Shown here in pieces: positions 33,501 through 46,400 of a DNA stretch of 64,000 bases. A model generated the notes under the pieces. That model did no database searches and was not told where the DNA came from. It worked only from the letters and a program-made list of their open reading frames with translations. The translations under genes were made by a program, and so were the position numbers. Source of the stretch: Streptomyces sp. 71268 (GTDB taxonomy: Bacteria > Actinomycetota > Actinomycetes > Streptomycetales > Streptomycetaceae); contig NZ_CP114200.1 in the NCBI RefSeq assembly GCF_029392895.1, positions 1,455,501 through 1,519,500 of the forward strand, written 5' to 3'. The first letter of the stretch is position 1, and every line of letters begins with the position of its first letter.

Positions 33501-36500
33501 CACACCGTCGTCCAGGATGCCCGCCGCGTGCACGACGGCGGTCAGCGGATGCCGCTCCGGTACGGCGGCCAGCACCTCGGCCAGGGCGTCCCGGTCGGCG
33601 GCGTCACAGGCCACCACGGTCACCTCGGCGCCGAGCGCCTCAAGTTCGGCGGTGAGCTCGGAAACGCCGTCGGCCGACGGGCCTCGACGGCTCGTCAGCA
33701 CCAGGTGCTCCGCGCCCTCGCGGGCGGCCCAGCGCGCCACCTGGGCGCCCAGGGCGCCGGTACCACCGGTGATCAGCACCGAGCCCCGGGGGCGCCACAC
33801 GCGCTCCGCCGACCCGTTGCCGACCGTGACGCGGGTCAGGCGCCGGGCGTACGCTCCGGAGCCGCGCACCGCCACCTGGTCCTCGCCGTCTCCGGCGGAC
33901 AGTACCCAGGCCAGTCGCGCGGCGGCGCGCTCGTCCACGGTCTCGGGCAGGTCGACCAGACCGCCCCAGAGCCGGGGGTGTTCCAGGGCGGCCACCCGGC
34001 CCAGACCCCAGATCTCCGCCTGAACGGCGCTGGTGAGCTGGTCGGAACGGCCCACCGACACGGCGCCCCGGGTGGCGCACCACAGCCGGGCGCGGATGTC
34101 CGCCTCGGCCAGGGCGCGCACCAGCGCCAAGGTCAGCGCGAGGCCGCGCGAGACCACCGGGTGCTCGGTGCAGGGCCGCTCGTCCACCCCCAGCAGGGAC
34201 AGCACACCGCCGAGCCCGGACGGCTCGGTGGCGATGTCACGCAGTCGACCGGCCAGCGCGCCGGGGGCGAGATCAGCCTCGTCCGCCACCAGGCGAACGA
34301 CATCGGCGCCGTGCCGCTGGAGTGCGGCGGACACCGAGTCCGCGAACGCGTCGGCGACACCGGACGCGGGAACGACCACGACCCAGGTACCCGACAGTGT
34401 GGCCGTGGTCTCCGAGACCGGCTTCCACGAGATCCGGTAGCGCCAGCCGTCGACCGTGGCCCGGTCGCGCCGCTGGCGGCGGTACGAGGACAGCGCGGGC
34501 AGCAACTCGCCCAGCGATCCGCTCCCCTCGATGTCCAGCGCCTCCGCCAGCGCCTCCAGGTCCTCACGCTCCACCGCGTCCCAGAACCGCGCGTCCACCG
34601 AGTCCACGGCGGCGGAGGCACCCGAGGCTCCGCCCGTGCCCTCCAGCCAGTAGCGCTGCCGCTGGAAGGCGTACGTCGGCAGCTCCACCGTCCGCGCACC
34701 GCGCCCGGCGAAGACCTGCTCCCAGCCGACCGTCACGCCGTGGACATGGGCCTCGGTCAGCGCCGCCGTCAGCGCCTGGACCTCCGGGCGGCCCTTGCGC
34801 AGGGCCGGCACCACGGCCGGGGCCGCCTCGCCCGCCAGGCAGTCCCGCGCCATCGCCGAGAGCACGCCGTCGGGGCCCACCTCGATGTACGCGGTGACGC
34901 CCTGGGCCTGGAGCGAGCGAACGCCGTCGGCGAAACGCACGGCCGCGCGCACGTGCCGCACCCAGTAGTCGGGGGAACGGACATCGTCGGCCCCGACCGG
35001 CTCTCCGGTGACGTTGGAGACCAGGGCCAGGGTGGGAGCCTGGAAGGTCAGGCCCCGCGCGACGCGGCGGAAGTCGTCCAGCATCGCGTCCATGCGCGGC
35101 GAGTGGAAGGCATGGCTGACCCGCAGGCGGTTGGTCTTGCGGCCCTGCTCCGACCACTGCCCGGCGATCTCCAGGACGGCGGCCTCGTCACCCGCGATCA
35201 CCACGGCCGTCGGACCGTTGACCGCCGCGACGCTCACCTCGGCCTCACGACCGGCCAGCGACCCGACGACCTCTTCCTCGGACGCCTCGATGGCGACCAT
35301 GGCGCCGCCTGCGGGCAGCGCCTGCATGAGTCGTCCACGGGCCGCGACCAGCGTGCACGCGTCCTCAACGGAGAACACCCCGGCCACGTACGCGGCAGCG
35401 ATCTCGCCGACGGAGTGGCCCATCACCACGTCCGGGGTGACGCCCCAGTGCTCAAGGAGCCGGTAGAGCGCCACCTCGACCGCGAACAGCGCGGGTTGCG
35501 TGAACGCCGTCTGATCCAGGAGTTCGGCGTCCGCGCTGCCCTCCGCCGCGAACACCACATCCTTCAGCGGACGGTCAAGGACGACGTCCAGATGCGCACA
35601 CACCTCCTCCAAGGCACGGGCGAACACCGGGTACGTCTCGTACAACTCCCGGCCCATACCCAGGCGTTGCGCACCCTGACCCGAGAACAGGAACGCCGTC
35701 TTGACGGCCGCCCCGGCCACGCCCTGAACCAGCCCCGGGGCGGATTCGCCGGACGCGACCGCATCGAGACCGGCGAGGAGTTCCGTACGACTCGCGCCCG
35801 ACACCACCGCACGGTGCTCGAACATCGACCGCGTCGCCACCAACGAATGACCGACATCCGCCGCATTCCACTCGGCCCGCTCCAACAGGAACGCCCTGAG
35901 CCGCGCCGCCTGCCCCCGCAACGCGTCCGCACCACGAGCCGACAGCAACCACGTGACCACACCACTGTCGACCTCGGAAGCCGGACCCTCCCCGGCCTCG
36001 TCCTCAACCTCATCGACCGCCGGAGCCTGCTCGATGATGGTGTGGGCGTTGGTGCCACTCACACCGAAGGCGGACACACCGGCCCGACGCGGACGGCCGG
36101 TCTCAGGCCACTCCGTGGCCTCGGTCAGCAGCCGCACCTCGCCAGCCGACCAGTCCACCTGCCGCGACGGCTCATCCACATGCAGCGACTGCGGCAGCAC
36201 ACCATGCCGCATCGCCATCACCATCTTGATGACACCCGCCACACCCGCGGCCGCCTGCGTGTGACCCAGGTTCGACTTCAGCGAACCCAGCAACAGCGGA
36301 CGACCCTCCGGGCGCTCCTGACCGTAGGTGGCCAACAGCGCCTGCGCCTCGATCGGGTCACCCAGGGACGTACCCGTGCCGTGGCCCTCCACCGCGTCCA
36401 CGTCGGCGGCCGTCAGGCGGGCGCTGGCCAGCGCGTCCCGGATGACCCGCTGCTGGGACGGGCCGTTGGGAGCCGTCAGGCCGTTGGACGCGCCGTCCTG

Positions 36501-37403
36501 GTTGACGGCCGAGCCGCGCACGACCGCGAGCACCGGGTGGCCGTTCTTGCGCGCGTCCGACAGCCGCTCCACCAGCAGCATGCCGACACCCTCGGACCAA
36601 CCCGTGCCGTCCGCCGCGTCCGCGTACGGCTTGCAGCGGCCGTCGGGGGCCAGGCCACGCTGCCGGCTGAACTCCACGAAGGCGCCCGGTGTGGACATCA
36701 CCGTGGCACCACCGGCAAGGGCGAGGTCACACTCGCCCTGGCGCAGCGCCTGCACGGCCAGGTGCAGGGCGACCAGCGACGACGAACACGCCGTGTCCAC
36801 CGTCACCGCCGGCCCCTCAAGACCGAGCGTGTACGAGATACGGCCCGACACGACCGAAGTCGCCGTACCGGTCAGCAGGTGGCCCTCGATCTCCTCGGGG
36901 AAACCGACGACGTCCGCCCCGTAGCCCGAGGTGGCGGCTCCCACGAACACACCGCCACGCCGGCCCTTCACCGACCCGGGAGCGATGCCCGCCCGCTCGA
37001 AGACCTCCCACGAAGTTTCCAGCAGCAGCCGCTGCTGCGGGTCCATGGCGAGGGCCTCACGCGGCGAGATCCCGAAGAAGCCCGCGTCGAACTCGTCCGC
37101 GTCGTGGAGGAAGCCACCCTCACGGGAGTAGAACGTCCCCGAACTCTCGGGGTCCGGGTCGTACATCCCCTCCACGTCCCACCCACGATTGGACGGGAAG
37201 TCGGAGATGGCGTCACCACCACCGGCCACCAGTTGCCACAAATCCTCGGGGCTCCCCACACCGCCCGGGAAACGGCAGCTCATCGCCACGATCGCGATGG
37301 GTTCCTGCTCTCCTGCCTCCAGCTCGCGCAGGCGTTGGCGCGCTTGGTGCAGATCAGCCGTTACCCGCTTGAGGTAGTCCCGAAGCCTATCTTCGTTCAC
37401 CAT
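12570..37403 (-). CDS. PKS-4, pentamodular type I polyketide synthase (M7 to M11)
   Basis: 8277 residues in one open frame, ATG start, with AAGGG (37408-37412) 4 bases upstream; the next codon, GTG, would give more normal spacing and is a possible start. Domains by rough residue: docking 1-32; M7 KS 33 (Cys206), AT (Ser664), KR (Tyr1354), ACP (Ser1523); M8 KS 1583 (Cys1757), AT (Ser2214), KR (Tyr2908), ACP (Ser3078); M9 KS 3138 (Cys3310), AT (Ser3765), DH remnant 4045-4325, repeat linker 4339-4400, ACP (Ser4456); M10 KS 4515 (Cys4688), AT (Ser5142), KR (Tyr5859), ACP (Ser6026); M11 KS 6088 (Cys6260), AT (Ser6719), DH 6994-7270, KR structural half 7280-7500, ER 7513-7825, KR (Tyr7977), ACP (Ser8146); docking tail to 8277, ending [14 protein letters not shown]. 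It finishes the polyol, leaves one ketone, then adds a methyl-branched and a fully reduced unit. Confidence 0.97.
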   Translation of the reverse strand: MVNEDRLRDYLKRVTADLHQARQRLRELEAGEQEPIAIVAMSCRFPGGVGSPEDLWQLVAGGGDAISDFPSNRGWDVEGMYDPDPESSGTFYSREGGFLHDADEFDAGFFGISPREALAMDPQQRLLLETSWEVFERAGIAPGSVKGRRGGVFVGAATSGYGADVVGFPEEIEGHLLTGTATSVVSGRISYTLGLEGPAVTVDTACSSSLVALHLAVQALRQGECDLALAGGATVMSTPGAFVEFSRQRGLAPDGRCKPYADAADGTGWSEGVGMLLVERLSDARKNGHPVLAVVRGSAVNQDGASNGLTAPNGPSQQRVIRDALASARLTAADVDAVEGHGTGTSLGDPIEAQALLATYGQERPEGRPLLLGSLKSNLGHTQAAAGVAGVIKMVMAMRHGVLPQSLHVDEPSRQVDWSAGEVRLLTEATEWPETGRPRRAGVSAFGVSGTNAHTIIEQAPAVDEVEDEAGEGPASEVDSGVVTWLLSARGADALRGQAARLRAFLLERAEWNAADVGHSLVATRSMFEHRAVVSGASRTELLAGLDAVASGESAPGLVQGVAGAAVKTAFLFSGQGAQRLGMGRELYETYPVFARALEEVCAHLDVVLDRPLKDVVFAAEGSADAELLDQTAFTQPALFAVEVALYRLLEHWGVTPDVVMGHSVGEIAAAYVAGVFSVEDACTLVAARGRLMQALPAGGAMVAIEASEEEVVGSLAGREAEVSVAAVNGPTAVVIAGDEAAVLEIAGQWSEQGRKTNRLRVSHAFHSPRMDAMLDDFRRVARGLTFQAPTLALVSNVTGEPVGADDVRSPDYWVRHVRAAVRFADGVRSLQAQGVTAYIEVGPDGVLSAMARDCLAGEAAPAVVPALRKGRPEVQALTAALTEAHVHGVTVGWEQVFAGRGARTVELPTYAFQRQRYWLEGTGGASGASAAVDSVDARFWDAVEREDLEALAEALDIEGSGSLGELLPALSSYRRQRRDRATVDGWRYRISWKPVSETTATLSGTWVVVVPASGVADAFADSVSAALQRHGADVVRLVADEADLAPGALAGRLRDIATEPSGLGGVLSLLGVDERPCTEHPVVSRGLALTLALVRALAEADIRARLWCATRGAVSVGRSDQLTSAVQAEIWGLGRVAALEHPRLWGGLVDLPETVDERAAARLAWVLSAGDGEDQVAVRGSGAYARRLTRVTVGNGSAERVWRPRGSVLITGGTGALGAQVARWAAREGAEHLVLTSRRGPSADGVSELTAELEALGAEVTVVACDAADRDALAEVLAAVPERHPLTAVVHAAGILDDGVLDGLTVGQLAGTLAAKAEGARHLHELTAKLPLDAFVLFSSFAGVVGGAGQAAYAAANAYLDALAQHRRAQGLAATSVAWGPWAESGMAASGRAGERARGGPLPPMTPSLALDALGWAAGHDEAALVVADIDWTGMASMLSAGPSALVSDIPEARELLTATAGTVGRAGPGHDLRGQLAGQSDEEQRLLLLDLIRTHAASALGHFSADSVEPGRAFRDLGFDSLTAIELRNRLDLATGLSLPATLIFDYPTAEVLADHLRRELGGAHVEAATSAVSHRVRPDDDDPIAIVAMSCRFPGGVENPRDLWRLLADGGDGISAFPGDRGWDVEGMYHPDPEHPGTFYAREGGFLYGAPQFDPTFFGISPREALAMDPQQRLLLETSWEAFEYGGVKPAALRGSRTGVFVGTNGQDYSTIMLDAVEDFGGHVGTGSAASVVSGRISYTFGLEGPAVTVDTACSSSLVALHLAVQALRQGECDLALAGGVSVMSTPGAFVEFSRQRGLAPDGRCKPFAEGADGTGWSEGVGMLLVERLSDARRNGHPVLAVVRGSAINQDGASNGLTAPNGPSQQRVIRQALASAGLSPAEVDAVEAHGTGTTLGDPIEAQALLATYGQERPDGRPLMLGAIKSNIGHTQAAAGVAGVIKMVLAMRHGVLPKTLHVDEPSSQVDWSAGEVRLLTEAAAWPETGRPRRAGISSFGLSGTNAHTIIEQAPELEEAVPSEAAGPETRVSTDVVPWLVSGKSREALRAQAERLYEDVAAHEDVSALDVGHTLAGRSVFEHRAVLVGGDRETLLRGLRAVAEGGIASGVVQGQAATGGRTAFLFSGQGAQRLGMGRELYDAFPVFARALDEVCAHLDVVLDRPLKDVVFAAEGSADAGLLDRTEFTQPALFAVEVALFRLLEHWGITPDVVIGHSVGEIAAAHVAGVFSLEDACTLIAARGRLMQALPEGGAMVAVQASEEEIAASLAGREAEVSVAAVNGPTAVVIAGDEAAVLEIAGQWSERGRKTSRLRVSHAFHSPRMDAMLDDFRDVVTGLSFQAPAIALVSNLTGETAGADEVGSPEYWVRHVREAVRFADGVRALSTQGVTRFLEVGPDGVLSAMARDCLTPDEAAASAVVPVLRKDRPEAQALTTALAELHVHGDSVDWESVFAGRGARMVELPTYAFQRERYWPEVSLSLNGLGAQGAADSVDARFWEAVEREDLEALAGALDVDGETPLSAVLPALSTYHRNRRDRSTIDNWRYRVAWKPVSDVAGGSLAGTWLVVVPASRAEDELVTEAVAGLRRHGADVVPLVADERDLDAGALGERLRAAVADAPAVGGVLSLLALDEEPCSGHPELPSGLALTLTLVRAMADTGIEVSLWCGTRGAVSVGRSERLSRPTQAMVWALGRAAALELPELWGGLVDLPEVLDERAVARLVGVLSGEGGEDQVAVRGSGVFVRRLARSAAPVAEAAPWRARGTVLVTGGTGALGGRVAHWLVNSGAEHLVLTSRRGLEAPGAPELREELEALGARVTVAACDVADREQLAAVLDAVPEEYPLTAVVHAAGANAAGPLAETTVADAAAVISGKVAGAVNLDALLGDRELDAFVVFSSIAGVWGSGGQAAYGAANAYLDALVEDRRGRGLAGTAVAWGPWAEGGMAAGDSGDQLARRGLFAMAPDLALAALRGAVAGDEGVLTVVDVDWERFAPAFTMGRTSPLLGDLPEVVSALEQARAAEESHAEGGSALRARLAGLTEAEVDRALLDLVRGQAAAVLGFAGAEVVEPGRAFKELGFDSLTAVEFRNRLNAETGLVLPATLVFDFPSSVVLAAHLRAEVLGTRDAVALPSAVTAPVDDDPIAIVGMSCRFPGGVGSPEDLWNLVAAGTDAITDFPSDRGWDVDGMYDPDPERLGTFYAREGGFLDGAGEFDAAFFGISPREALAMDPQQRLLLETSWEAFERAGIDPASVRGHQIGVYVGAATSGYGTGLHEIPEGLEGQLLTGSATSVVSGRISYTLGLEGPALTVDTACSSSLVALHQAAQALRQGECDMALAGGVTVMTNPAAFVEFSRQRGLAPDGRCKPFADVADGTGWSEGVGMLLVERLSDARRNGHQVLAIVRGSAVNQDGASNGLTAPNGPSQQRVIRQALANAGVSAADVQVVEAHGTGTTLGDPIEAQALLATYGQERPENLPLWLGSLKSNLGHTQAAAGVAGVIKMVMAMRHGVLPQTLHVDEPSSQVDWSAGEVRLLTEATQWPETGNPRRAGVSAFGVSGTNAHTIIEQAPPVEDEAQAVPAPADDHGLAPWALSARSPEALRAQAERLRTHLIDGAEHSVLDIAESLVATRSVFEHRAVLLGTERETLLRGLETLAAGDDAPGLVQGQAAGGGKTAFLFTGQGAQRLGMGRELYETYPVFARALDEVCAHLDVVLDRPLKDVVFAAEDSVDAELLDRTAFTQPALFAVEVALFRLLEHWGVTPDVLIGHSVGEIAAAHVAGVFSLEDACTLVAARGRLMQALPDGGAMVAIEASEKEIVGSLAGREAEVSVAAVNGPTAVVIAGDEAAVLEIAGQWSERGRKTRRLRVSHAFHSPRMDAMLDDFRAVARTLAYNSPSVAFISNVTGEQAGADEVCSPEYWVRHVRETVRFRDGVRALEAQGVTAYVEVGPDGVLSAMAQDCLTQPADDIAAEDTPAPLLVPVLRKDRSETQALVAALAEIHVHGETVDWRAFFAGRGARRVDLPTYAFQHQRYWLEAGTSAGDASAFGLDPADHPLLGGAVPLAGADGLLFTGTLSLHTQPWLADHVLRGEAVLATTALVELAVRAGDEVGLGHVEELVVQAPLAVPRGGGVQIQLVLGEEDETGTRSLEVYSRVGEDADQDAGEWICHASGVLAPEQDDATAAGAAAGFAAWPPPGAERVEVDGLYESLAGDGLVYGPTFRGLRAVWQRGDEVFAEVSLAEESVADAERFGLHPALLDAALQPLGLGVLDGVGRGRVLFSLAGISLYAAGASALRVRLARTGPETLSLTAVDGAGDIVLAADALTLRQVAAEEPETTQAVDAAGTLPEPATSPEPATSPEPVTSIEPVASPEPVAEILAEETSSARPSRRRRTARRSAKRAGTESGPLAALRERLAGLSEPEQDRMLLEVIRTHVAAVLGHASAGAVQGSQAFKDLGFSSLTAVEFRNRVSKAIGLRLPATAVFDYPTPAELAKFARAEVLGAETGAVRPVPVAVAGSDDPIVIVGMSCRYPGEVATPEDLWNLVAEGRDGISPFPTDRGWDVENLYDPDPDEPGKCYTREGGFLHGASQFDPAFFGISPREALSMDPQHRLLLETSWEALERAGIDPVSAKGSQTGVYAGVTYQDYGGVLAGSQDNVEGYIGTGVSPSVLSGRISYTLGLEGPAVTVDTACSSSLVALHLAWQALRQGECDLALAGGVTVMSTPMSLIEFSRQRALASDGRSKPFSAAADGASWAEGVGMLVLERLSDARRNGHPVLAVVRGSAVNQDGASNGLTAPNGPSQQRVIRQALANARLSAAEIDAVEAHGTGTSLGDPIEAQALLATYGQERPEGQPLWLGAIKSNIGHSQAAAGVGGVIKMVMAMRHGVLPKSLHIDEPSPMVDWTAGDVELLAEARPWPETGHPRRAGVSAFGMSGTNVHTILEQAPEAETVEETEPVGTGTVDGPVAWVVSGKSGDALRDQADRLREFVTERPELSAADVALSLATTRSAFQYRGAVTGTGREQLIERLEAMAEGARTPGVVRANAIEAPGRSVFVFPGQGAQWVGMAVGLLDSSPVFAEAVAECEAALSAHVDWSLTGVLRGVEGAPGFDRVDVVQPVLFAVMVSLAKLWRSVGVEPDAVMGHSQGEIAAACVAGALSLEDAAKVVTLRSQAIAAGLAGRGGMVSVGLPVDQVKERITAWDGAISVAAVNGPGSVVVSGDPGALDEMVAQLEGEEVRVRRVPVDYASHSAHVESIREELLKVLADLKPRTSQVPFYSTVSGELVDTAALDAEYWYRNLRQTVELEATTRTLLGAGHGVFVEVSPHPVLTLPVQQTVEAADAQAVVVGTLRRDEGGPERFLTSVAELHVNGADVDWRKVFAGHGGRQVDLPTYAFQRQRYWPQPGEDGGFGSGPVSEADSVDARFWEAVEREDLEGLAQTLELDGEAPLSAVLPALSSYRRGRRDRSTVDNWRYRINWKPLIDQPLSGSGQGQGAPITGTWMIVVPPVDAARELAERVAREVERHGARVVRVDLDATEPERSSLTGLLRAAAPGTSATDGSEQEGTLAIDGVLSLLALDEEALAGHPGVPRGFAGTVALVQALADIDIDVPLWLATTGAVSVGRSDRVGSVKQSLVWGLGRVVGLEYAQRWGGLVDLPESPDALDERALDRLVGLIGQSGDEDQVAVRASGVFARRLVRAPLGDARPARAWQPRGSVLITGGTGALGGRLARWLARGGAEHLVLTSRRGPDAPGAAELRDELTALGARVTVAACDAADRDALRELLDGLPAEYPLTGVVHAAGVLDDGLVDTLTVPRTQGVFRPKVDAAVNLHELTRDLDLSAFILFSSYAGTVGGAGQGSYAAANAFLDALAQQRRAQGLAATSVAWGAWGGGGLVDDATAAQLKRRGMPPLVPELAVEALQQALDHDEVDITVADVDWERYAPGFASARPRPLLNELPEVRRALEEAEAELGAALTGLAVRLEGLSAAEREAEVLDLVRSHAAEVIGYPNADAVEPERAFRDIGFDSLTAVELRNGLSAAAGVNLPITMAFDYPTPTALARFILGEVLGTVPAPVDESPVVTGTVVADDPIAIVSMSCRFPGGVRTPEDLWRLVSEGSDVISAYPTNRGWDLDDLYDPDPENTGTSYASGGGFVYDADEFDPAFFGIAPREALTIDPQQRLLLETSWEAFERAGIDPTSLKGSRTGVFAGSNGQDYIGLLLTAPGGPDGYLGTGNAGSVVSGRVSYTFGLEGPAVTVDTACSSSLVALHMAVQSLRQGECSMALAGGVTIMSTPGSFVDFSRQKGLSSDGRCKAFAASADGTGWGEGVGVLLLERLSDARRNGHPVMAIVRGSAVNQDGASNGLTAPNGPSQQRVIRQALASADLAAHQVHAVEAHGTGTRLGDPIEAQALLATYGQGRPEDQPLWLGSIKSNIGHTQAAAGVAGVIKMVMAMREGVLPRTLHVDEPTPHVDWTAGEVRLLTAPTTWPEDGEPRRAGISSFGISGTNAHTIIEQAPEPEEPEAVSRAGTDGLPAGSRTLPWTISGKGAAALRAQARGLRDHLADHPELDLADVGYSLAVSRSVFDHRAVLLNGDRDALLSGLDAIASGATAPGVVQGSVGTAGKTAFLFSGQGAQRLGMGRELYDAYPVFARALDEVCAHLDVVLDRPLREVVFAAEDSADAGLLDRTEYTQPALFAVEVALYRLLEHWGITPDVLIGHSVGEVTAAHVAGVFSLEDACALIAARGRLMQALPEGGAMVAVQASEEEISGSLAGREAEVSVAAVNGPTAVVIAGDEAAVLEIAEDWAEQGRKTRRLRVSHAFHSPRMDAMLDDFREVVEGLTFQAPSISLVSNLTGASAGAEQVCQPEYWVRHVREAVRFADGVRALEKLGVTSFLEVGPDGVLTAMAQDCLPADEAGGARVLVPVLRKNRPETQSLTTALAELHVHGTTVNWSTAFAGHDVRRVELPTYAFQRQRYWPKAGGPMTGDVASVGLSSPNHPLLGAGVELAGSDGFLFTSRLSVQSQPWLADHAIAGAALFPGTGFLELAIRAADQVGCGRVEEVTLATPMVLPENEQVQVQLWVDDADETGHRSIGLYSRPADASPGEPWTRHAAGALAPAGPEPTFDLGVWPPANAEALDISDFYERFAASGFAYGPVFQGLRAAWRAGDDVYVEVSLGEEHASLAADFGLHPALLDAAVQAVTFVALEDVGLSRLPFSWSGVSLHAGGASTLRVRLTQLGPDSISLAVADGTGRPVASIESLVLRPVSVDHIDTARTSAFRDSLFTLDWTPVPAVSPADAATVTWAVVGTDHYGLAAGAIAGAQVTAYADLDALGAAIDEGAATPEAVLVSYAPGLDDEAAQGRAKSKAKGRGKAKRGLEPVDAIHAVTHHTLGMIQGWLGDRRFDSSRLVFVTSGAMAPEDRDETPDLIHAPLWGMVRSAQSENPNCFVLVDLDEDEASRAALPAVLATDEPQAVVREGTVLGQRMARISSGTALLPPAGVRDWRLDMHAKGTLENLALLPSPDAAEELGATEIRVAVRAAGLNFRDVLNALGMYPGEAGPLGGEGAGVVTEVGSAVHDLVPGDKVMGIFSGSFGPFAITDRRVVARVPESWTFEQAASTPIVFLTAYYAMVDLAGLKAGETVLVHSAAGGVGMATLQLARHLGAEVFGTASEGKWDTLRSLGLDDEHIASSRTLDFEKRFLEATDGRGVDVVLDSLAREFVDAGLRLLPSGGRFLEMGKTDIRIPEEVAAEYPGVSYQAFDLIEAGPDRINEMWNDLISLFEQGVLRPLPVRTWDVRRAPDAFRFLSQARHTGKVALTMPRALDGRGTVLITGGTGGLGALLARHLVVEHGVRSLVLTSRRGVDAPGAAELVAELAGLGAQARVVACDVADRAAVEGVLAGIGSEYPLSAVVHAAGVLDDGVVESLTPERVDKVLRPKVDAALLLHELTRDLDLSAFILFSSVSGTFGGAGQANYAAGNAFMDALAQHRRAAGLAAASLVWGPWTQDGGMTTELADADVTRMTRTGMVALTPEAGLALFDATRDLDGAVLVPMTMDMSSVGEPVPALLRGLVRAPARRTAESAATSSTVDPAAALKQHLAGKSETERERVLVDLVCDQVAVVLGYASGQAIEPGHAFKDLGFDSLSAVELRNRLNAITGTRLPATLVFDYPTPASLARFLREEVVPADEPATEHVFGELDQLESTLSALASDSKTHAQVMARLQGMVAKWSTGGTGQVPGAVTAVDDDDLDDSSEIESATADDIFKLIDDEFGMS
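12845..19143 (-). other. Module M11: KS-AT(malonyl)-DH-ER-KR(B)-ACP, fully reducing
   Basis: KS Cys6260, loop SNGQDY (about 18754-18783). AT: GHSVGE Ser6719, HAFH His6819. DH with intact motif [10 protein letters not shown] (His7030, Pro7039). ER (about 13930-14868) with the NADPH-binding motif [10 protein letters not shown] near residue 7645. KR with AGVLDDG and Tyr7977 in [10 protein letters not shown] motif GFDSLSAV, Ser8146. Expected unit: -CH2-CH2-CO-. It is the only complete reductive loop in the window. Confidence 0.93.
19144..23862 (-). other. Module M10: KS-AT(methylmalonyl)-KR(B)-ACP
   Basis: KS Cys4688, loop TYQDY (about 23469-23498), unlike any other KS here; it is the KS that must accept the beta-keto chain from M9. 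AT: GHSQGE Ser5142, YASH Tyr5243. KR: AGVLDDG, B-type, with no Pro after YAAAN, which suggests B1; Tyr5859. ACP Ser6026. Expected unit: -CH(OH)-CH(CH3)-CO-. Confidence 0.92.
24289..24378 (-). repeat. Five 18-bp tandem units coding a Pro/Glu/Ser/Thr linker in M9
   Basis: Five in-frame 18-bp units between the DH remnant and the ACP. Units 24343-24360 and 24361-24378 are identical (gaggtggccggctcgggc on the plus strand), 24325-24342 differs by one base, and the two outer units are more diverged. They encode six-residue repeats of the form [30 protein letters not shown]. An Arg/Lys-rich stretch follows (about 24209-24262, [13 protein letters not shown]). The segment sits where a KR would normally be. 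Confidence 0.9.
24430..25270 (-). other. DH-like domain of M9, probably inactive
   Basis: The fold is complete: HPLLGG at the start, the catalytic His4081 in ADHVLRG, YGPTF, and the catalytic Asp4254 in [11 protein letters not shown]. The Pro of HxxxGxxxxP is replaced by Ala4090 (codon GCG at 25134-25136), and the usual LPGTA after it reads LATTA. With no KR in the module it should not dehydrate. It may be structural only, or bind the keto intermediate. Confidence 0.85.
27993..32655 (-). other. Module M8: KS-AT(malonyl)-KR(A)-ACP
   Basis: KS Cys1757, loop TNGQDY (about 32260-32293). AT: GHSVGE Ser2214, HAFH His2314. KR without LDD ([10 protein letters not shown]) and with Trp in GVWGSGG, A-type, Tyr2908. 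ACP Ser3078. The catalytic KR and ACP are near copies of those in M4. Confidence 0.92.
32656..37305 (-). other. Module M7: KS-AT(malonyl)-KR(B)-ACP
   Basis: KS Cys206, loop TSGYG (about 36913-36948). The KS His motif reads EGHGTGT instead of the usual EAHGTGT; the His itself is present. AT: GHSVGE Ser664, HAFH His764. KR: AGILDDG, B-type, Tyr1354. ACP Ser1523. Confidence 0.92.
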
Positions 37404-37481
37404 GAAACCCTTGCCTGTTACGAGTCAAAGAAGACTGAAGAATGAAAGGAGGCCAGAGAACTGCACCTCGGCGCTCGCGTT

Positions 37482-40400
37482 TTAGCTGAGCTCGTTCTCG
37501 ATGAAATCGAAGAGATCGTCGTCGGACGCCTCGTCAAGCCGCTGCGTAATACTCTCGGCGTTCTTCGCTCCGCCCTCGTCGCCATTCAGCCTGGCGAGGA
37601 GTACTTGGAGTCGAGCCGCGATGGCCGTTCGCCCGGCATCGTCCGGTTCCGCCGTGGAAAGTGATGCCTCTAGTTTTTCCAGATCCGCGATCAGCGGAGA
37701 GACGGATGCCCCTTCGTCGGGCAGTACGCCTTCTCGTACGTGCTCTGCCAGAGCCTTTGCGTTGGGGTAGTCGAATACCAGCGTGGTGGGCAGTCGCAAT
37801 CCGGTGTCCGCGTTCAGCCGGTTACGGAACTCCACCGCGGTGAGCGAGTCGAATCCCAGTTCCTTGAAGGCTCGGTCGGATTCCACGCCTTCCATACCGG
37901 CGAATCCGAGAACCGCCGCCGCGTGACCGCGTACCAGGTCGAGCACGGCGCGTTGCCGCTCGCCCGGAGCCAGTGCGAGGAGCCTTTCCCGCAGTGCCGA
38001 TCCGCCCTCGGCGTGGCTCTCCTCGGCGGCACGGGCCTGCTCCAGGGCCGACACGACCTCGGGCAGGTCACCGAGCAACGGGCTGGGCCGCTCCAACGTG
38101 AACAACGGCGCGAACCGCCCCCAGTCCACATCAGCGACCGTCAGCACACCCTCATCACCCGCGACCGCCCCACGCAACGCCGCGAGAGCCAGCTCGGGCG
38201 CCATCGCGGACAGACCACGGCGGGCCAGCTGGTCGCCACTGTCACCGGCCGCCATGCCGCCTTCCGCCCACGGCCCCCAGGCCACAGCCGTACCAGCAAG
38301 ACCCCGACCCCGACGGTCCTCCACCAACGCGTCCAGGTAGGCGTTGGCCGCACCGTAAGCAGCCTGACCACCGCTGCCCCACACACCCGCGATCGAGGAG
38401 AACACCACGAACGCGTCCACCTCACGATCACCCAACAACGCGTCCAGATGTTCGGCACCGGCCGCCTTGCCGGAGATCACAGCGGCAGCATCCGCCAACC
38501 CCATGCCCGCAAGTTCGGCTGCCTGTTCCACACCTGCCGCGTGGAAGACGGCCCGCAACGGGAACTCCTCCGGAACCACCGCCAACACCCCAGCCAACGC
38601 ATCCCGATCAGACACATCACACGCCGCCACGGTCACCCGGGCACCCAGGGCCTCAAGCTCCTCACGCAGCTCGCGCGCACCCGGCGCCTCAAGACCACGA
38701 CGACTGGTCAACACCAGATGCTCAGCACCGTTGCCCACCAGCCAACGAGCCACCCGGCCACCCAACGCACCCGTACCACCAGTCACCAACACCGTGCCAC
38801 GCACCCGCCACGGCGATACCTCGGCAACAGGCGCCGCCGACCGAGCCAGACGACGTACGAACACACCAGAACCACGCACCGCGACCTGGTCCTCGCCGCC
38901 CTCACCCGACAGCACGCCCACCAGCCGCGCGACCGCACGCTCGTCCAACACCTCGGGCAGATCGACCAGACCACCCCACAGCCCCGAGTGCTCCAACCCC
39001 ACCACCCGACCCAGACCCCACACCTGCGACTGCACAGCACTCGCCAACCGATCCGAACGCCCCACCGACACCGCACCCCGCGACACACACCACAACAAAC
39101 CCCCAGCACCCACCTCCACCAACGCCTGAACCAACACCAACGTGGAGGCAAAACCAGCAGACAACCCCGGATACCCCGGGCACGACCCCTCATCCAGAGC
39201 GAGCAGCGAGACCACACCGCTCAGATCCGGAGCGGAAAGCAGGGCTTCACGCAACCGCCCGCTCAACACGCCGGGCTCGAGGTCCCCCTCGTCCACCACC
39301 AGCGAGACCACACCCGCGCCATGCCGCTCAAGCCCCGAAACAATCCCCGCTACCGCATCGTCCTCAACACGCGACCCCGGGACCACCACCAGCCACGTGC
39401 CCGACAACGAACCACCCACCGCATCCCCAACCGGCTTCCACGACACCCGATAACGCCAACCATCGATCGTGGATTGCTCGCGGTTGCTCCGGTGATACGC
39501 GGACAGCGCGGGCATGACCGTGCTCAGCGGCGCGTCGCGATCGACGTCGAGAGCCTCGGCGAGCGCTTCGAGATCCTCGCGCTCGACCGCTTCCCAGAAC
39601 CGCGCGTCCACCGAATCCGCGGCCGTCGAACCGGAATCGCGGCCGACGCCGGACGCGGACACCTCAGGCCAGAACCGTTCACGCTGAAACGCGTACGTGG
39701 GCAGTTCCACCTTGCCGGCACCGTGTCCGGCGAATACCGACTCCCAGCCCACCGTGGCACCGTGCGTGTGCAGTTCGGCAAGCGCCGCCATCAAAGACCC
39801 TGCTTCGGGTCGCTCCTTACGCAACACCGGGACCAGAACCGCCACCGAGGACTCCTCGGCTTTCGCCGCGAGGCATTCCTGGGCCATGGCGGTGAGCACA
39901 CCGTCCGGACCGACTTCCAAGAACCTTGTCACGCCCAACGCCTCAAGCGAACGAACCCCATCCGCGAACCGAACCGCCTCACGCACATGCCGGACCCAAT
40001 AGTCCGGAGAACACGCCTCCCCCTCCGAGGCCAGCCTGCCAGTCACGTTGGAGACCAGCGCCACGGTCGGTGACGCAAAAGGGATCTCACGGACTACTTG
40101 GCCGAACTCGTCCAACATACTGTCCATGAGGTAAGAGTGAAACGCATGTGAGACCCGCAATCCCCTAGTCTTTTTCCCCATCGCCGTCCAGCTGTCCGCC
40201 ACCTCCTGGACCGCTTGCGTACGTCCGGCGATCACCACGGCCGTCGGTCCGTTGACCGCCGCGATGCTCACCTCGTGCTCGCGGCCGGCGAGTGATCCGG
40301 CGATCTCCTCCTCGGACGCCTGGATGGCGACCATCGCGCCGCCCTCCGGCAGGGCCTGCATCAACCGGCCACGCGCGGCGACCAGCGTGCACGCGTCCTG

Positions 40401-43400
40401 GAGCGAGAAGACCCCGGCCACATGCGCGGCGGCGATCTCGCCGATGGAGTGGCCCATCACCACGTCCGGGGTCACGTCCCAGTGCTCAAGCAGCCGGAAC
40501 AGCGCCACCTCGATGGCGAAGAGCGCGGGCTGCGTGAACGCCGTACGGTCCAGCAGCTCGGCATCCGCGCTGCCTTCCGCCGCGAACACCACGTCCTTCA
40601 GCGGACGGTCAAGGAGTACGTCCAGATACGCGCACACCTCGTCCAAGGCACGGGCGAACACCGGGAAGGCGTCGTACAGCTCCCGCCCCATGCCCAGACG
40701 CTGCGCACCCTGACCGGAGAACAGGAACGCCGTCTTACCGCCCGACACCGCCTGCCCCTGGACCACACCGGAAGCGATTCCGCCCCCGGCCACGGCCTCG
40801 AGACCACGCAGCAGGGTTGCCCGGTCCTCGCCGAGCAGCACGGCGCGGTGCTCGAACACCGACCTGGCCGCCAGCGAATGCCCCACGTCCAGCACACCGA
40901 GGTCGCCCCGGGCCGCCACATGCGCGGCGAGCCGCCCGGCCTGTGCCCGCAACGCCTCCCGGCTCTTGGCCGAGAGCAGCCACGGCACCACCGCCGACGA
41001 GTCATCGGTCGCGGAAGCGGAGGCCGGGGTGGAAGCAGGAGCCACTGTGTCCGAAGCCGGGGACTGCCCGGCCTCCGGTGCCTGCTCGATGATGGTGTGG
41101 GCGTTGGTCCCGCTGAGCCCGAACGAGGAGATGCCCGCCCGGCGCGGACGGCCGGTCTCCGGCCACGCGGTGGCCTCCGTCAGCAACCGCACCTCACCCG
41201 CCGACCAATCCACCTGGCTCGACGGCTCATCCACATGCAGGACCTTCGGCAACACACCCTCGCGCATCGCCATGACCATCTTGATGATGCCCGCGACACC
41301 GGCCGCGGCCTGTGTGTGACCGATGTTCGACTTGATGGCCCCCAACCACAGCGGCCGCTCCTCGGGACGCCCCTGACCGTAGGTGGCCAACAACGCCTGC
41401 GCCTCAATCGGGTCACCCAACGTCGTACCCGTACCGTGCGCCTCCACCGCATCCACCTCGGCCGCCGACAGACGGGCACTCGCCAGCGCCTGCCGGATCA
41501 CCCGCTGCTGCGACGGACCGTTCGGCGCCGTCAGACCATTGCTGGCACCGTCCTGGTTGACCGCCGAACCACGCACGACCGCCAGCACCGGATGGCCGTT
41601 CTTCCGCGCATCGGACAGCCGCTCCACGAGCAGCAGACCCACACCCTCGGACCAACCCGTACCGTCCGCCGCCTCCGCGAACGGCTTGCACCGGCCATCG
41701 ACCGCCAGCCCACGCTGCCGGCTGAACTCCACGAAGGCACCCGGTGTCGACATCACCGACACACCACCGGCAAGGGCCAGGTCGCACTCGCCCTGGCGCA
41801 GCGCCTGTATGGCCATGTGGAGGGCGACCAGCGACGACGAACACGCCGTGTCCACCGTCACCGCGGGCCCTTCGAGACCGAAGGTGTAGGAGATACGGCC
41901 CGACACCACGCTGGCCGCACTGCCCGTGCCCAGGTGGCCTTCGAGGTCACCCTGGGAGTCCACCCACAGTCCGGCGTAGTCCTGGCCGTTCGTCCCGACG
42001 AACACACCCGCCCGGGCGCCTCTCAGCGACTCGGGGGCGATACCGGCGCGCTCGAACGCCTCCCACGAGGTCTCAAGGAGCAGCCGCTGCTGCGGGTCCA
42101 TGGCAAGGGCCTCACGCGGCGAGATCCCGAAGAACCTGGCGTCGAATCGCGGGGCGTCGTAGAGGAAGCCGCCCTCGCGGGCGTAGGACGTGCCGAGCCG
42201 CTCGGGGTCGGGGTCGTACAGCGCGTCGAGGTCCCAACCGCGGTCGGTGGGGAATGCGGAGATGGCGTCGGTGCCCTCGGCCACCAGTCGCCACAGGTCC
42301 TCCGGCGTGTGGACGTCTCCGGGGAAGTGGCAGCTCATCGCGACGATCGCGATCGGGTCGTCGTCCACGGCCGCCGCGTTCGGCTGGGTCGTGTCGAGGG
42401 CCGGCCGGGCCGTGCCGAACGCCTCGGCGTCCAGGTAGTCGGCCAGTTCGGCGGCCGTCGGGTAGTCGAAGACGAGCGTCGCCGGCAGGCGCAGGCCGGT
42501 CGCGAGGTCCAGCCGGTTGCGCAGCTCGACCGCCGTGAGGGAGTCGAACCCGAGGTCACGGAAGGCGCGGCCGGGTTCGATCGAGTCCGCCGAGGTGTGG
42601 CCGAGCACCGAGGCCGCGTGGCCACGGACCAGCTCCAGCACGGCTTCGTTGCGTTCGGCCGCCGACAGCCCGGCGAGCTTCCCGCCGAAGGTTGCCGCTG
42701 ACGTGCCGGCGCCGTCGTCGTCCGTGGCCAGGTGCTCGTGCGCCTCGGGTATGTCGCTGACGAGGGTGCCGCCGTGCGCGGCTGCCAGCGCCGGGGCGAG
42801 CCGCTCCCAGTCGACGTCCGCGACGACGAGCGACGCCTCGTCTTGGCCGACGGCCCAGCTCAGCGCGGAGACCGCCAGCGCCGGGGCCATCGCGGACACC
42901 GCGCCACCGCGCACCCGCTCCCCCGCGCGGCCGCTCGCGGCCATACCGGATTCGGCCCACGGCCCCCAGGCCACCGCCGTACCGGCCAGCCCGGCACCAC
43001 GGCGCGCCACGGCCAGCGCGTCCAGATACGCGTTCGCCGCCGCGTAGGCACCCTGTCCGGTGCCGCCCACCACACCGGCGAACGACGAGAACAGCACGAA
43101 CGCGTCCAGTTCCAGGTCGGCCGTCAGCTCGTGCAGCAGCCGCGCGCCCTCGACCTTCGCCCCCAGCACCCCGGCGAGCTGCTCGACGGTCAGCCCGTCC
43201 AGGACCCCGTCATCCAGCACGCCGGCCGCGTGCACCACACCGCGCAGCGGGAAGCGCTCGGGAATCCCCGCCAGCACCTCGACCAGCGCATCCCTGTCGG
43301 AGGCGTCGCAGGCCACCACCGACACGGCGGCGCCGAGCCCTTCCAGCTCCGCCCTCAGCTCAGCGGCGCCCTCCGCCGCGAGGCCGCGACGGCTGGTGAG

Positions 43401-46400
43401 CACCACGTGCTCGGCACCCTCACGCACCGCCCAGCGCGCCACATGCGCGCCCAGCGCACCCGTACCACCGGTGATCAGCACCGAGCCACTCGGCCGCCAT
43501 GCCTGGCCACCCGTCGACGCCGTACGCACCAGCCGCCGGCCGAACACACCAGAGCCCCGGATCGCCGTCTCGTCCTCGCCGTCCCGCCCGGACAGCACAC
43601 CGGCCAGCCGCGCCACGGCGCGCTCGTCCAGCGTCTCGGGCAGATCGACGAGCCCGCCCCAGACCTGCGGATGCTCCAGCGCAGCCACCCGGCCCAGGCC
43701 CCACACCTGCGCCTGCGCGGCGCTCGCGAGCCGGTCGGAACGCCCCACCGACACCGCGCCCCGCGAGGCACACCACAGCCGAAGGCCCACGTCCAACCCG
43801 GCCGCGGCCTGCACCAGCCGCAACGTCAGCGCGAGTCCGGTGGCGACCACCGGCTGCCCGGTCATCGGCTCCTCGTCCAACGCGAGCAACGACAGCACGT
43901 TCGCGTCGGGCTCGCCGCCGAGCGCACCGAGCAGCAACTCGGCGAGCCCGTCGCGGTCCGCGTCGCCCTCGACCGGTACCGGTACGACGCGCGCGCCGTG
44001 CTTCGCCAGCCCTTGCGTGATCGCGACGGTCGGCTCGCTGTCCGCGAGCCCGGCGGGCACCGCCAGCAGCCAGGTGCCCGACAGCGTCGCCGCCACCGCA
44101 TCCGGCACCGGCTTCCAGGTGACCCGGTAGCGCCAGCCGTCGACCGTGGCCTGGTCGCGCCGCTGACGGCGGTACGAGGACAGCGCGGGCAGCAACTCGC
44201 CCAGCGAACCGCTCCCCTCGACGTCCAGCGCCTCCGCCAGCGCCTCCAGGTCCTCACGCTCCACCGCATCCCAGAACCGCGCGTCGACCGAGTCCACGGC
44301 GGAACCGCTCGAAGCCTGCGCACGGTCCTCCAGCCAGTAGCGCTGACGCTGGAAGGCGTACGTCGGCAGCTCCACCGTCCGCGCACCGCGCCCGGCGAAG
44401 ACCTGCTCCCAGCCCACCTCGACACCGTGTACGTGGAGTTCGGCCAGCGCCGCCGTCAGCGCCTGAACCTCCGGGCGGTCCTTGCGCAGCACAGGTGCCA
44501 CGATCGGCGCCGAACCCGCGTCCGCCCGCAGACAGTCGCGTGCCATGGCGGACAGCACACCGTCGGGGCCGACCTCGACGAAGCGGGTCACGCCCAGCTT
44601 CTCCAGCGCCCGCACCCCGTCCGCGAACCGTACGGCCTCGCGCACGTGACGCACCCAGTACTCCGCCGAGCACACATCGTCGGCGCCCGCCGCCTCACCC
44701 GTCACGTTCGACACCAGCGCGATCGACGGCGCCTGGAAGGACAGCCCCTCGACGACCTTGCGGAAGTCGCCGAGCATCGCGTCCATGCGGGGCGAGTGGA
44801 AGGCGTGGCTGACCCGCAGACGGCTGGTCTTGCGGCCCTGCTCCGACCACTGGCCGACGATCTCCAGTACGGCGGCCTCATCACCGGCGATCACCACGGC
44901 CGTCGGGCCATTGACGGCCGCGACGCTCACCTCGGCCTCACGACCGGCAAGCGACCCGACGACCTCCTCCTCGGACGCCTCGATGGCGACCATGGCGCCG
45001 CCTGCGGGCAGCGCCTGCATCAGCCGGCCACGTGCGGCGACCAGCGTGCACGCGTCCTCAAGCGAGAACACCCCGGCCACATGCGCGGCGGCGATCTCGC
45101 CGATGGAATGGCCGATCAGCACGTCTGGGGTGACGCCCCAGTGCTCAAGGAGCCGGAACAACGCCACCTCGACCGCGAAGAGCGCGGGCTGCGTGAACGC
45201 CGTCTGATCCAGCAGCTCGGCATCCGCACTGCCCTCCGCCGCGAACACCACATCCTTCAGCGGACGATCCAGCAGCACATCGAGATGCGCGCACACCTCG
45301 TCCAGCGCCTGGGCGAACACCGGGTACGTCTCGTACAACTCTCGGCCCATGCCGAGCCGCTGCGCACCCTGACCCGAGAACAGGAACGCCGTCACACCCG
45401 ACGCGTTCGCGACACCCTCAACCGCTCCGGGGGTCACTTCGCCGGCCGCGACAGCCTCGACGCCGCGCAACAACTCCGCGCGGTTGGCACCCAGGATCAC
45501 CGCGCGGTGTTCATGCACCGCGCGGGTCGCCACGAGCGAGTAACCCACATCCAGCGCGCCCAGCTCCGCACGCTCGACCAGATACGACCGGAGCCGCTCG
45601 GCCTGGGCGCGCAGAGCCTCCGCGCTCTTGGCGGACAGCGCCCAGGGCACGACACCGTGATCCTCGACCGGGGCCGCCGGGGCGGGCTGTGCGTCCTCCT
45701 CGACCGGCGGGGCCTGCTCGATGATGGTGTGGGCGTTGGTGCCACTCACGCCGAAGGCGGACACACCGGCCCGACGCGGACGCCCGGTCTCGGGCCACTC
45801 GGTGGCCTCGGTCAGCAGTCGCACCTCACCCGCCGACCAGTCCACCTGGCTCGACGGCTCATCCACGTGAAGGGTCTGCGGCAGCACGCCATGCCGCATC
45901 GCCATCACCATCTTGATGATGCCGCCCACCCCGGCCGCGGCCTGCGTGTGGCCGAGGTTCGACTTGAGCGAACCCAGCCACAGCGGACGGCCCTCCGGCC
46001 GCTCCTGGCCGTAGGTGGCCAGCAGTGCCTGCGCCTCGATCGGGTCACCCAACGTCGTACCCGTACCGTGCGCCTCGACCGCGTCCACCTCGGCCGCCGA
46101 CACCCCGGCGTTGGCCAGAGCCTGACGGATCACCCGCTGCTGCGACGGGCCGTTCGGCGCGGTCAGACCGTTACTGGCACCGTCCTGGTTGACCGCCGAG
46201 CCGCGCACGATCGCCAGCACCTGGTGCCCGTTGCGCCGGGCGTCGGACAGCCGCTCCACCAGCAGCATGCCCACACCCTCGGACCAACCCGTACCATCCG
46301 CCGCGTCCGCGAACGGCTTGCAGCGACCGTCGGGGGCCAGCCCACGCTGGCGGCTGAACTCCACGAACGCTCCGGGTGTGGCCATCACCGTCACGCCACC

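Noticed and set aside
36350..36420. EGHGTGT in the KS of M7 as a sign of inactivation
   Set aside because: Only the Ala next to the catalytic His is changed to Gly; Cys and His are intact.
37445..37452. Perfect plus-strand AAAGGAGG in the gap between PKS-3 and PKS-4
   Set aside because: No start codon follows at a usable distance and no plus-strand gene is seen; on the real coding strand it has no such role.
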